This document shows, in pieces, positions 43,049 to 51,553 of a stretch of DNA of 64,000 nt. Position 1 is the stretch's first letter; each line of letters starts with the position of its first letter. The notes under the pieces are model-generated. The model saw nothing but the letters and a program-made list of their open reading frames with translations. It was not told the DNA's origin and ran no database searches. The translations under genes were made by a program, and so were the position numbers. Source of the DNA: CAYNRE01 sp964399535 (lineage in GTDB: Bacteria; Planctomycetota; Planctomycetia; Pirellulales; CAYNRE01); NCBI GenBank assembly GCA_964399535.1, contig CAYNRE010000032.1, forward strand, positions 509,253-573,252, read 5' to 3'.

Positions 43049-44408
43049 ACGTTTCGAGAATTGCCCGGCCTTTGTAGATGGCATAGGCCTCGGCCGCCTG
43101 GAAGGCCCGCATCTCGGGCCGCGAGTTCCACCAGCGGAGCGAATCGGGGTCGACCACCAGGATGCCCGGCTGGCCCTGGTGCGTGGCGCTGGCCAATAGC
43201 ACGAGCGAGCCGAAGAACTGGCCCACCAACTGCAGTTCGACCTGATCCAGGTCGACCTCGGCCGCGGCCAGGCGGTCGGCCAGTTCGGCCTGCCAGCGGG
43301 GCCATTGGCGAGGATCGTCGCCGGCGGTCCATTGGCGAATCTCGTCGTGCTCGGCTTGCCACCCGGCAAAGTAGCCCCAGAGATCGAGCATCTCCAAGTC
43401 ATCCCATAGACCGGGCAGGGCCAAGGTGAGCGGCCCCCCCATGCCTACGCCGGAAAGGGTTCCGCGGGAAAGCACGTACTCGAAGCCCAGCAGGAAACAG
43501 TCCTGCGGCTCGTCGAACCCTGGCCAGTGCCAACGGCGGCTCTCGATGAGCCAGATGCGGGTGGGGGCGACCCCGAAATGCAGTGGGTCGGCAAGCCACT
43601 GGGCCAGCTCTCCTTCGGCCAGGGCCGCGGGGGTGCGGGTTTCAGGCGCCGCCCGATCGAGGGCATCGAGTTCCGACAGGTATTGCAAGGCGCGGCTGCG
43701 CGTGGCGGGCTGCTCGGCCAACTCGGCCAGACGCTCCAGGCCAGTAGCTTCTCCCAGGCCTGCCAGGGCGGCGGCAGCCTCGGTCTGCAGCCGCCGATGG
43801 GCCACGTCGAGACCCTGGGTCAGCGCCGGCACGGCCTTGCGATCGCCCATCAGGGCCAGGGCATGAGCCAGGGAAATGAAAAGCGAGATTCCCTCGGAGA
43901 CCCGGTCTCGCAAGGCATCGGCCGAGACGGCTTCGCGCTCGGCCCCCTCCTCCAGTCGGCGCAGCCCCTCGACCAGTTGCCGGAAGAGGGCCGTCAGGTG
44001 GTCGATCCGAGGCTGACACGGGTGCTCGCTCACCCGGCCGCGGTGGACCAGGTAGTTGGCCAGGTCGAGCACAACCGGGGCCGTGGCGGGACTGCCCAGC
44101 GCGGCGAGCAACCCGGGAAACAACAACCGAGGGTCGAGCTTTTCCTCGCGAAACCAAGGCACCAGGGCCTTAGCCAGATCGCGTGATCGCGCGGGAGGGT
44201 TGCTGCACACCAGGTTCACGGCGGCCCGCACCGCCTCGTCGACCGGGCTGGCAGCCAGCACGGTCAGCCAGGCCACCCGGCGCTCGTCATCGGGGTCTAG
44301 TTGGTCGTAGCGCGCAACCACCTGCGCGATCTGTTGGAGTTGCTGTTCGGGCGGCAGTTGGGCGAGAGCAGCCACTTGCCGGGCCAAAGTTTCGTCGGAT
44401 TCGGTCAT
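43026..44408 (-). CDS. HEAT-like helical repeat protein
   Basis: 460 residues, no signal peptide. The N-terminal 300 residues are all-helical with paired helices in the HEAT/ARM style (for example AAVNLVCSNPP, ALALMGDRKAVPALTQGLDVA, AALAGLGEATGLERLAELAEQ). The C-terminal 160 residues are Trp-rich and different (RIWLIESRRWHWPGFDEPQD and WDDLEMLDLWGYFAGWQ), possibly a ligand-binding part. I do not recognise a named family beyond helical repeats. The gene overlaps the end of the TPR-peroxiredoxin gene by 23 bases on the opposite strand. Confidence 0.75.
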   Translation of the reverse strand: MTESDETLARQVAALAQLPPEQQLQQIAQVVARYDQLDPDDERRVAWLTVLAASPVDEAVRAAVNLVCSNPPARSRDLAKALVPWFREEKLDPRLLFPGLLAALGSPATAPVVLDLANYLVHRGRVSEHPCQPRIDHLTALFRQLVEGLRRLEEGAEREAVSADALRDRVSEGISLFISLAHALALMGDRKAVPALTQGLDVAHRRLQTEAAAALAGLGEATGLERLAELAEQPATRSRALQYLSELDALDRAAPETRTPAALAEGELAQWLADPLHFGVAPTRIWLIESRRWHWPGFDEPQDCFLLGFEYVLSRGTLSGVGMGGPLTLALPGLWDDLEMLDLWGYFAGWQAEHDEIRQWTAGDDPRQWPRWQAELADRLAAAEVDLDQVELQLVGQFFGSLVLLASATHQGQPGILVVDPDSLRWWNSRPEMRAFQAAEAYAIYKGRAILETFNPPTSP

Positions 44409-44797
44409 GACGTCACGCTCATCCCGCGGGGGCGAAGCACTGGCCCGCTGTTATAACAGGCGCGGCCTTGGAATTCAGCGACCCGCGCCCTGGTGTGCGG
44501 CGCGAGCCGTCGCCGGTCGGCCCGAGGCCCAGATGAAAATCTGGCCAAACTCGCCTTGACGCGATTTCGGGAAAAATGCTCCAATCCGCGCGCCGCTGAG
44601 CGTTGGGCCTGGCGCGGGCCAGGGCGACGATCCATCGGCAACCGAAGACCGAACGAAACCCACGCGCAAATCACCCCGGCGGCAAGCCACCGCCGCGACC
44701 GATTCAACAACCGATCTGGCCTTCCCCGTCATGGGCGCCTCCGGGATGGCCTTCCCCTTTCGTGCGTAGAGGTACCCAAAATCGAGGAGCCATTCAG

Positions 44798-44896
44798 ATG
44801 GCGACGACCAAGAAGACGACTGCCAAGAAGACGCCCGCCAAGGCTGCCCCCTCTCCGAAGAAGGCGGCCGGCAAGAAGCCCGCGGGCAAGAAGTAG
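44798..44896 (+). CDS. 32-residue lysine/alanine-rich DNA-binding-like protein
   Basis: The whole product reads as MATTKKTTAKKTPAKAAPSP, then KKAAGKKPAGKK: only Lys, Ala, Pro, Thr, Gly and Ser after Met. GAGGAG at 44784-44789 is a strong ribosome site and a rho-independent terminator follows at 44977. This KKAAxK composition matches the tails of bacterial histone H1-like proteins and HU extensions, so chromosome binding is likely. At 32 residues it is far shorter than the usual Hc1-type proteins. The ribosome site and terminator argue that it is an independent gene and not a broken tail. Confidence 0.75.
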   Translation: MATTKKTTAKKTPAKAAPSPKKAAGKKPAGKK

Positions 44897-44976
44897 GCAG
44901 CCGCACCACGGCTGATTTCCGACTGGCGACAGAACGGAGTCGGCCGCTTGGCCGATGCAACAGACTACAGCGAGAA

Positions 44977-45017
44977 AGGCCGGCAGTTCCGCAAGGAACC
45001 GCCGGCCTATTTTTTTT
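44977..45017 (+). terminator. rho-independent terminator
   Basis: The stem pairs AGGCCGGC (44977-44984) with GCCGGCCT (45001-45008), then an A/C mismatch, then GTTCC with GGAAC, closed by a GCAA loop. A run of eight T follows (45010-45017). It lies 80 bases after the lysine-rich gene and ends that transcript. Confidence 0.9.
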
Positions 45018-45267
45018 CGGCCAGCCTCACCTCCCCTCCGATCGCCCGTCCGCGCCCCTTGGGCTGCCGGTTCCACCGGGCGCAGGGATGACTCGCTTCA
45101 GCCAAACCCTGACGGTTCTCCGCCGAAATCCGAGTTGGGCTCCGAAATAGTCTCAAGTTTTGCCCGCGGCGTTGATTGACTTGCGCCCCCCACCGGGTAA
45201 ATACCCAAGGGCCGGCAACGCAAGCCGGCCCGCTGATCCCACTGGACGCGAGAAGGGAGGAAATCGG
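45018..45267. other. GC-rich stretch with two hairpins (structured leader)
   Basis: Two clear hairpins occur on the plus strand: GGGT/ACCC (45195-45198 with 45203-45206) and a perfect eight-base stem GGGCCGGC/GCCGGCCC (45209-45216 with 45224-45231) with a seven-base loop. They end 37 bases before a 29-codon frame that has a strong ribosome site. No known riboswitch class could be matched. It could be a small RNA, a leader or chance GC-rich structure. Confidence 0.4.
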
Positions 45268-45357
45268 ATGGATCAACTGTCTGCTCTGCTCTCCCCGGTT
45301 GCCGGACGCTTGGCCTACTGCCACGTGGCGTGGCGGGCGCGAAGCGGCACTCGGTAA
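45268..45357 (+). CDS. possible 29-residue small protein or leader peptide
   Basis: An ATG at 45268 follows GGGAGGAAA (45256-45263), one of the best ribosome sites in the window. The product begins MDQLSALLSPVAGRLAYCHV and ends in basic residues (RARSGTR). No homology was recognised. It lies just after two hairpins and about 400 bases before the membrane-anchored gene at 45753. It could be a regulatory leader peptide or a small protein. Confidence 0.35.
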   Translation: MDQLSALLSPVAGRLAYCHVAWRARSGTR

Positions 45358-45370
45358 CCGACGCGCCCGA

Positions 45371-45386
45371 CCCGTCGGCCGACGGG
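45371..45386. promoter_or_regulatory. perfect 16-base palindrome
   Basis: CCCGTCGGCCGACGGG reads the same on both strands. It lies just after the 29-codon frame and upstream of the gene at 45753, where an operator could sit. Palindromes of this kind arise by chance in GC-rich DNA, so this is only a candidate site. Confidence 0.25.
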
Positions 45387-45752
45387 CGGGACGTCGCCGG
45401 GCGAATCGGTTGCGTTGCTCGTCCGTGGTGTGCGCGCGGCACCCCCCGTGACGGTCGAGTCGCCGCCTGCCCGTTCGTTCGCAGTGTCGATCGCAGCGCG
45501 CCCGGCGCGGCCGCCAACCGCCTCGGGTGCTCCGTGAACGTTGGGAGTTCCTCTGTCCACAGCGGGCTGACCGCGCTGGCCGGGGCGGTGGTTCGAGGCG
45601 GCTGGTATAATGCCGGCCGGCATCGAACGGGTGCCAATGCCCTGGCGGCCTGTCGGCCCGCTGTGTTCTTTTTTTCCCGGGGGCCAAGCGCTGCGGATGG
45701 CCGTCCCCCGGCCACTTTGGCCCGATCTGTCATCCAGCGGCCTAAGCGAATC
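45387..45752. other. intergenic stretch, no gene seen
   Basis: GC-rich. The reading frame of the downstream gene stays open here, but its translation is Arg/Gly/Ala-rich with no conserved look and no ribosome site, so the start is placed at 45753 after the composition change. Confidence 0.4.
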
Positions 45753-46403
45753 GTGAAACGACTTCTGCGGTCCTGTTTCGTGTTCTTGTTGGGCGCCACC
45801 TGCGGCGCGGCGGCGGTCGGCATCTTCGACCGGCGCGATCCACTGACCGAGCAGTGGGAGTTGTACCGCCTGATCGAATGCGAAACCTGGTCCGACGCGC
45901 GGGGCCGGCTGGCCTGGTTCGAGGCCGAACCCCGCCGAGCCCAGAAGCTGGACCTGTTGGTCTCGCGCTGGGGGACCGGACACACGATCTTTGACGAACA
46001 CCTGGTCCGCTACGCCTGCCAGGCACGCGGTGCCGACGCATTGCGCGAAGCGCTGGCCGGCCAGCTCAGCCGTCGGCCTGAACTGCTCCCCCGCTGGGCC
46101 CACTACTGGGCCTGGAAGAGCACCCTGAGCCCGGCCGACGAAATGGAAAGTGTGTGCCGCTATTTGGCGACGCTGATCCAGGCCGAGCCACCGCGGTCCA
46201 TCACTTGGCGCGAGGTGCTTGATGTCCAAGCGGTGCTGACGCTCGAAGGTCACCCCGACCTGGCTGCCCAGGTCGCCGCCGAGCGGTGGCAGGAGCCGTA
46301 TCGCCGTTGGGTGGCCGCCGGGGGCGGGCTGCCTCTAAGGACCGTTCGCCGCCCCGAGCTGCCGCTGCCCGAATGGGTGGGAGCACCGCCCGATCGCCGG
46401 TAG
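45753..46403 (+). CDS. membrane-anchored uncharacterised protein
   Basis: 216 residues from GTG at 45753. A basic start (VKRLLRS) and a hydrophobic helix (about 8-25; CFVFLLGATCGAAAVGIF) are followed by a soluble part with several Trp and Arg (ETWSDARGRLAWFEAEP, LLPRWAHYWAWKSTLSPADE). No family was recognised. The signal-like start fits the chosen GTG; an upstream extension would be low-complexity. It is followed, after 396 bases, by the acetolactate synthase gene. Confidence 0.6.
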   Translation: MKRLLRSCFVFLLGATCGAAAVGIFDRRDPLTEQWELYRLIECETWSDARGRLAWFEAEPRRAQKLDLLVSRWGTGHTIFDEHLVRYACQARGADALREALAGQLSRRPELLPRWAHYWAWKSTLSPADEMESVCRYLATLIQAEPPRSITWREVLDVQAVLTLEGHPDLAAQVAAERWQEPYRRWVAAGGGLPLRTVRRPELPLPEWVGAPPDRR

Positions 46404-46799
46404 CCCAGGTGGGAACCCCCCGCTGGTACGGCACTCGGCCGGAAAAAACCGGGGCGGAAGTCCGAGCCCCGGGGGCCCTCCTAGTGTCATTGGCTGGCAT
46501 AATCCGAAAGCCCGCGGCCCCAGGGCCCGACCGAGGCGGAATTCCCCGGTTCTGGCCGCTGCTGTCCGACCGTTTTCGGTTGCAGACTAGCTTAGGCATC
46601 CGTATCGTAAAGAATTCGCTCGACGCGAGTTGCTCCGCCGGTGGGGGTGGCAGCCGCTGGCCAGCCCGGCGCGAGCAAGCAACTGGTCGCTTCGGTTCGC
46701 CACCGCAGGAGTGCTGGCTGGCGAGCGTCTGGAAATGCCCACTCCGCGGCCGGTCGCAAATCGTTGGTAAGGTGATTTTTCTGTCAGAGGAGATGGCCC
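46404..46799. other. leader region of the acetolactate synthase gene
   Basis: About 396 bases with no supportable gene. It contains an AT-containing patch near 46600 and AGAGGAG at 46786-46792, the ribosome site for the GTG start at 46800. Branched-chain synthesis genes are often attenuated, but I could not find a leader peptide rich in Leu, Ile or Val codons or a terminator hairpin here. Confidence 0.4.
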
Positions 46800-48566
46800 G
46801 TGTCCACCACTGCGCGACCCCAATCGTCCACTCAACTTACCTGCGGCTCCGACATCCTGGTCGAGGCGCTTGTCCGGCAGGGGGTGGAAGTGGTGTTCGC
46901 CTATCCGGGCGGGGCCAGCATGCCCATCCATCAATCGCTGACCCGGTTTCGCGATCGGATTCGCACCATCCTGCCGCGGCATGAACAGGGAGGCGGATTC
47001 GCCGCCCAGGGCTATGCCCGCTCGACCGGCAAGGTGGGCGTGTGCATGGCCACCAGCGGCCCGGGGGCCACGAACCTGGTGACGCCGATCGCCGACGCCA
47101 AGATGGACTCGATTCCCCTGGTGGCCATTACCGGCCAGGTGAAGACCCGGGTGATCGGCACCGACGCCTTTCAGGAAACTCCGATTGTCGAAGTTTGCCG
47201 GGGCATTACCAAGCACCATTACCTGGTGACCCAGGTGGAAGACCTGACCCGGGTGGTGAACGAAGCGTTTCATATCGCCACCAGCGGGCGGCCCGGGCCG
47301 GTGCTGATCGATCTGCCCAAAGACGTGCAAGAGGCCCTGACGGTGCCTGATTTTGACGCGGCGCCCAACCTGCCCGGCTATCACGTGGAGCGGTTTCTGG
47401 CGCGGCCGGAACAAATCGCCCAGGTGGCCGCGGCGATCAAGCGCTCGCGGCGGCCGGTGATTTACGCCGGAGGCGGGGTGATCTCGGCGAACGCCTCGGC
47501 CGCGCTTGCCGAGCTGGCGCACAAGACCGGCATTCCGGTAACCATGACCCTGATGGGCCTGGGCTGCTTTCCCGGCGAAGATCCGCTTTCGCTCCACATG
47601 CTTGGCATGCACGGCAGCGTGTACTCGAACTACGCGGTGGACCAGTGCGACTTGTTGCTGGCCTTCGGCGTGCGGTTCGACGACCGGGTGACCGGCAAGG
47701 TGAGCGAGTTCGCCAAGCACGCCAAGATCGTGCACATCGACGTCGACCCCTCGGAAATCAACAAGAACAAAGAAGCCCACATTCCGATCGTCAGCGACAT
47801 CGGTTATGCCTTGGCCGAGTTGAATAAGGTGGTCGAGGCACCCGAGGGGCTCGAGCCCTGGCACGCCCAGATCGAGCAGTGGAAGAAATCGGACCCGCTC
47901 ACCTGGGACCAGAATTTCCCCGGCATTTTGCCGCAGCACGCCATCCATGAACTGTGGCGCTTGTCGCGCGACCGCAATCCCATCGTGTCGGTGGGGGTAG
48001 GCCAGCACCAGATGTGGGCCGCGCAGCACTTCCGTTTCCGGGATCCCCGCACCTGGTTGTCTTCCAGCGGCCTGGGCACGATGGGGTTCGGGCTGCCGGC
48101 CGCCATGGGCGTGCAGGCGGCTCACCCCGATCGCCTGGTAATCGATATCGATGGCGACGGCAGCACGCTGATCAACATCCAGGAGCTGGCCACCTGTTTC
48201 TGCGAGAAGCTGCCGGTCAAGGTTCTCTTGCTCAACAACCAGCACCTGGGCATGGTGGTGCAGTGGGAAGACCGGTTCTTCACCGGCAATCGGGCCCACA
48301 CCTATCTGGGGCCCATCGATCATCCCGAGGCGGTCGGCCAGGGAGACGGCATTGGACCCAGCACGCGGTATCCCGATTTCGTCACCATCGCCAAGGGGTT
48401 CGGCTGCGGGGCCCGCTTCGTGCAGCACAAGAGCGAGCTGGTCGACGGCATCCAAGAGATGTTGGACTACGACGGGCCGTTTGTGCTGGACGTGGCCATT
48501 CCCTATCAGGAACACGTGCTGCCGATGATCCCCGCCGGGATGACGGTGAACGACCTGATCAAGTAG
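46800..48566 (+). CDS. ilvB: acetolactate synthase large subunit
   Basis: 588 residues, the usual length. It condenses two pyruvates, or pyruvate and 2-ketobutyrate, in branched-chain amino-acid synthesis, using thiamine diphosphate, FAD and Mg. Visible: PGGASMPIHQSL, RHEQGGGFAAQGYAR (catalytic Glu62), ATSGPGATNLVT, GQVKTRVIGTDAFQE, the thiamine-diphosphate segment GDGSTLINIQELATC and NNQHLGMVVQWE. The start is GTG at 46800 with AGAGGAG seven bases upstream; the nearby ATG at 46793 is out of frame. The regulatory small subunit gene (ilvN/ilvH) is not adjacent. Confidence 0.95.
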   Translation: MSTTARPQSSTQLTCGSDILVEALVRQGVEVVFAYPGGASMPIHQSLTRFRDRIRTILPRHEQGGGFAAQGYARSTGKVGVCMATSGPGATNLVTPIADAKMDSIPLVAITGQVKTRVIGTDAFQETPIVEVCRGITKHHYLVTQVEDLTRVVNEAFHIATSGRPGPVLIDLPKDVQEALTVPDFDAAPNLPGYHVERFLARPEQIAQVAAAIKRSRRPVIYAGGGVISANASAALAELAHKTGIPVTMTLMGLGCFPGEDPLSLHMLGMHGSVYSNYAVDQCDLLLAFGVRFDDRVTGKVSEFAKHAKIVHIDVDPSEINKNKEAHIPIVSDIGYALAELNKVVEAPEGLEPWHAQIEQWKKSDPLTWDQNFPGILPQHAIHELWRLSRDRNPIVSVGVGQHQMWAAQHFRFRDPRTWLSSSGLGTMGFGLPAAMGVQAAHPDRLVIDIDGDGSTLINIQELATCFCEKLPVKVLLLNNQHLGMVVQWEDRFFTGNRAHTYLGPIDHPEAVGQGDGIGPSTRYPDFVTIAKGFGCGARFVQHKSELVDGIQEMLDYDGPFVLDVAIPYQEHVLPMIPAGMTVNDLIK

Positions 48567-48772
48567 ACTAACGGCCCGCCGCGGGCCGCTTTGCGGAAGC
48601 GCCGTCGGCAAACCCGACAGCTACCCTGCCGGCAAACCCTTGGGCAACCCGACGGCTGCGCCGCTGGCAGAGTTCCCCCGGCACAGCTTGGGGGCCCTGG
48701 GGCCGGCAGCCGGGGAGCGCGGGGTCCCGGTCGAACCCTGCTTCCCCCTGCCCACGCGCGAAGGAGCCGAGC

Positions 48773-49261
48773 ATGTACGAGCGAGAGCGGACGCTGTACG
48801 CGTTCAATTGGGATTACGTGCATATGAGCGCCGCCGATATCGGCGAAGACGAAATGTCGCTGCAGCCGGCGCCCGGCATCAACCCGCCGGTTTGGATTCT
48901 GGGCCACTTGGCCGTGGCCACCGACTACGCGCTAAAATCGCTTGGACAGCCGACTCAGTGTCCGCGGGCCTGGCACGCCAGCTTCGGTCCGGGCAGCGAA
49001 CCCGTCGCAGGCCAGAAGGTGCCCATTACCAAGGAGGAGCTGCTGGCGGCGATTCGCCGGGGCCACGAGTTGGTGAGCGAAGCGACCACGCAGGTTTCGC
49101 CCGAACACTTGGAGAAGCCCCACGGCGTCGAGCTGCTGGCCCCCACCAAGATCAAAACGCTGGGCGACTTGATCAGCCACCTCATGACCACCCACGAGGC
49201 CATGCACATCGGCCAACTTTCGGTCTGGCGGCGAATGACCGGTCGCAAGCCGTTTGTTTAA
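48773..49261 (+). CDS. DinB-like four-helix metal-binding protein
   Basis: 162 residues. DinB/YfiT-type helical bundle with metal-ligand histidines: ILGHLAVATDYA near residue 45 and HLMTTHEAMHIGQLSVWRRM near residues 139-150. Members include thiol S-transferases (bacillithiol, mycothiol, glutathione) and stress proteins, but the substrate cannot be told here. AAGGAG lies upstream of the ATG at 48773. It is separate from ilvB by 206 bases. Confidence 0.85.
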   Translation: MYERERTLYAFNWDYVHMSAADIGEDEMSLQPAPGINPPVWILGHLAVATDYALKSLGQPTQCPRAWHASFGPGSEPVAGQKVPITKEELLAAIRRGHELVSEATTQVSPEHLEKPHGVELLAPTKIKTLGDLISHLMTTHEAMHIGQLSVWRRMTGRKPFV

Positions 49262-49381
49262 GCGGCCCGCGTACCACGCCGTCGGCGGCTCCCAGGCGGC
49301 CCGGTTCGGCTGTCGCGCCATCGGCCAGGACCGGCGCGCATTGCTTGCCTCGTCGAGCTACACTGGGATAGCGTTGACGCC

Positions 49382-50413
49382 GTGCGGCGGTCGGACCGTG
49401 GGCACCCCCGAAAAGCCGAGGCTTCGCACGTGGCTGCAGCGAGCGAACTTTCAGTAGAGAGCAATCCGCGGCAAGCCGAGCCCGACTCTGACCGCTTGGT
49501 CGTCGCGGTGCTGGCGGCGGCGAGCTTTCTACTGGTTTTGCTGCTTCCCATGTTCCTGCTTCCGTCGCTGGCGGTTTCGTCCAGTTCGCTGGCCTCGCCC
49601 AACGAAGCGGCCGAAGCCACGGTGGGGATCGGCGTCATTCTGAGGGCCACGACTCGCCGCCTGCTGCGAAGCGGCGCCAGCAATTTGCTACGGACCACGG
49701 TGGGGGCCGTGTCGCGGGCCTCGGCCCGCACGCTGACCCGCCGCGTCGTCCGAATCGCCGAGAAGTATTTTCTCGGCATGATGATTCGCGACCTGGCCGG
49801 CACCAACCCCGAGGCCGCCGAACGACGACAACCGCTGGGGGTTGCCACCGCGCTGGGCGTGGTGGCACTGGCGGCATCGTTTTGGGGCGTGTTGCAATTG
49901 GTCGGCGGTGAGGCCTCGTCCGAGGTTCTCTCCCAAGGGCAGCTCCACGTGGTGGTTGCCGGCCTTTTGGCGTCGGTTCCGTTGCTCGTACAAGTGGCCG
50001 TGTCGCTGGCTACCGCCCACTGGCTCGGCACCGATTGCCGGATCTCCACGCCCGTTGACGGGCTGATTCTGCAGGCCTATTTCACGGGATCAGGCTCGTT
50101 CTTGCCCATGGCCACCGATGTCCAGCAACACGGCACGCCGCGTGCGGCCATGCTGGCTTCGACGATCGCACTGGCGGTGCAGTGGGGTCTGTTCCTGGTT
50201 TTGCACCTGGCATCCGGCGTGGTCGATGCGCCGGCTGTGCAGTTCGCCGCGGCCATGTTCCTGGTGTATGCCTTCGTCAATTCGTTTCCGATCGCGCCCC
50301 TGGACGGCTACGCCCTGTGGCGCGGGTCGAAAACGCTCTGGGTGGTCGTGTGGTTGCCGATCCTGGTTTCGTTTTTGCTGGGGGGCGCTCAGCCCCTGGA
50401 AGCGTTGATGTAG
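49382..50413 (+). CDS. M50-like multi-pass membrane protein lacking HExxH
   Basis: 343 residues with about five or six hydrophobic segments (first about 40-66). The C-terminal part has NSFPIAPLDGYALWRGS, the N-x-x-P-x-x-x-x-D-G-type motif that in site-2 proteases supplies the third zinc ligand, and a VVVAGLLASVPLLVQVAVSL helix where the HExxH zinc motif would be expected. No HExxH is present, so it is probably an inactive relative. The start GTG at 49382 is uncertain; in-frame GTG codons further on, such as 49430, are possible. It is followed 19 bases later by another membrane protein gene, and then the kinase cluster on the same strand. Confidence 0.6.
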   Translation: MRRSDRGHPRKAEASHVAAASELSVESNPRQAEPDSDRLVVAVLAAASFLLVLLLPMFLLPSLAVSSSSLASPNEAAEATVGIGVILRATTRRLLRSGASNLLRTTVGAVSRASARTLTRRVVRIAEKYFLGMMIRDLAGTNPEAAERRQPLGVATALGVVALAASFWGVLQLVGGEASSEVLSQGQLHVVVAGLLASVPLLVQVAVSLATAHWLGTDCRISTPVDGLILQAYFTGSGSFLPMATDVQQHGTPRAAMLASTIALAVQWGLFLVLHLASGVVDAPAVQFAAAMFLVYAFVNSFPIAPLDGYALWRGSKTLWVVVWLPILVSFLLGGAQPLEALM

Positions 50414-50432
50414 GCCCCGGAACCCTCTGAAT

Positions 50433-51329
50433 ATGTCGGCCGTCAGCGAGAATTCGACCACCGGTGACGAGCCAAGGCGTCTCCACGCGGCGGGGTTCCG
50501 GCACGAGCAGCGACGCCGGCAGCGCCTGCGGCTAACCATTCTGGGCCTGGTGCTCCTCTGGGTCTACTTCTACAACCTGTTCGTCAAGGAACAGACCCCG
50601 GTCGTCGCGTTCTTCGAAATCCTCGACACGATTAGCGATGACTTCGTACTTGGCGCGCTGGTGGCCATTGTACTGGGGGTGGGCATCGCCCTGGTGTTTT
50701 CCGCCACCAAGCTCTATTCCCAAATCCTTTCGCATACCCGCTCGTTCCGCTTGCTCGAACAACTAGTGTACGACCAGCTGCTGGCCGGCAACTGGCGGGC
50801 TTTCTTCGACGGGCTGATTCACCTGCAAGACCTGCCGCAGCCCCGCACCTCCTACCCATTGCGGCCAAGCTCGGTGGTGCTGTCGTTTTCTCTGATCTAC
50901 GTGATGAGCTGCGTGTACGTGGTGCTGTTCAGCGAGGCGCTGTTCTTCGTGGCCTGGAGCGCCGGCGTCGATTTGCCGGTCGACAGCGTCGAGAACGCGG
51001 TGCTGATGCCGACCCTGGCCCTGGCGGTGCCATTTTCCGCCCGCGTGATGGCCTACGTCCGCTACCCCTATGCTCAAGACTACGGCGACTTCATGCCGGG
51101 GGCCGTTTTCGTATTGCTGATCGTCTCGACGCTGGGCTTCTGGTTCGGCTCCCGGACCCAGCAGTTCTTCCTGCTGCGGGTGTACGAGAATGGCGAGTAC
51201 CTGACCCCGTTCTTGCGCAACGGCATTTTCTTGGCCTTCATCCCGGTGTTCTTCGAGGCCGGGTTCTGGCTCTACGAATTGGCTCGCGACGAGCTCGACT
51301 CGCCCGCCGAGAGCGATCCGCCCGCCTAA
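50433..51329 (+). CDS. uncharacterised multi-pass membrane protein
   Basis: 298 residues. A charged N-terminus (RRLHAAGFRHEQRRRQRLRL) is followed by about six hydrophobic segments (around residues 33-50, 72-90, 148-170, 185-205, 222-240, 265-285). No named domain. The start at 50433 lies 19 bases after the M50-like stop, so the two genes are probably co-transcribed. A functional link with the following kinase cluster, 225 bases further on, is possible but not shown. Confidence 0.65.
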   Translation: MSAVSENSTTGDEPRRLHAAGFRHEQRRRQRLRLTILGLVLLWVYFYNLFVKEQTPVVAFFEILDTISDDFVLGALVAIVLGVGIALVFSATKLYSQILSHTRSFRLLEQLVYDQLLAGNWRAFFDGLIHLQDLPQPRTSYPLRPSSVVLSFSLIYVMSCVYVVLFSEALFFVAWSAGVDLPVDSVENAVLMPTLALAVPFSARVMAYVRYPYAQDYGDFMPGAVFVLLIVSTLGFWFGSRTQQFFLLRVYENGEYLTPFLRNGIFLAFIPVFFEAGFWLYELARDELDSPAESDPPA

Positions 51330-51553
51330 GACGCAAAGGGGGCTCGCCGTGAAAAACCCCCGCCGAGAAACTTGCCAAGGCTCGCCCCCGAAAAAATAGG
51401 TGGCAGACCTGGTTGCCACTTGTGGGGGAGGCAAGTTAGCCTATTGAGCCTGGGTCGGGCGTTCCGCCGATCCAGAGGCCCCGGATCCCGCAGGGGCTTG
51501 GGGTGACTCATCGCTAGGATCCCCGAATTTCGTAGCGGGGGAGGGGTAGTTCC

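Noticed and set aside
45330..45752. N-terminal extension of the gene at 45753
   Set aside because: Arg/Gly/Ala-rich, no ribosome site, and the signal-like start lies at 45753.
48572..48588. Self-complementary CGGCCCGC/GCGGGCCG after ilvB
   Set aside because: The loop would be one base and no T tract follows, so it is not a convincing terminator.
46587..48611. 674-codon frame opposite the acetolactate synthase gene
   Set aside because: His/Gly-rich antisense reading of a clear ilvB gene.
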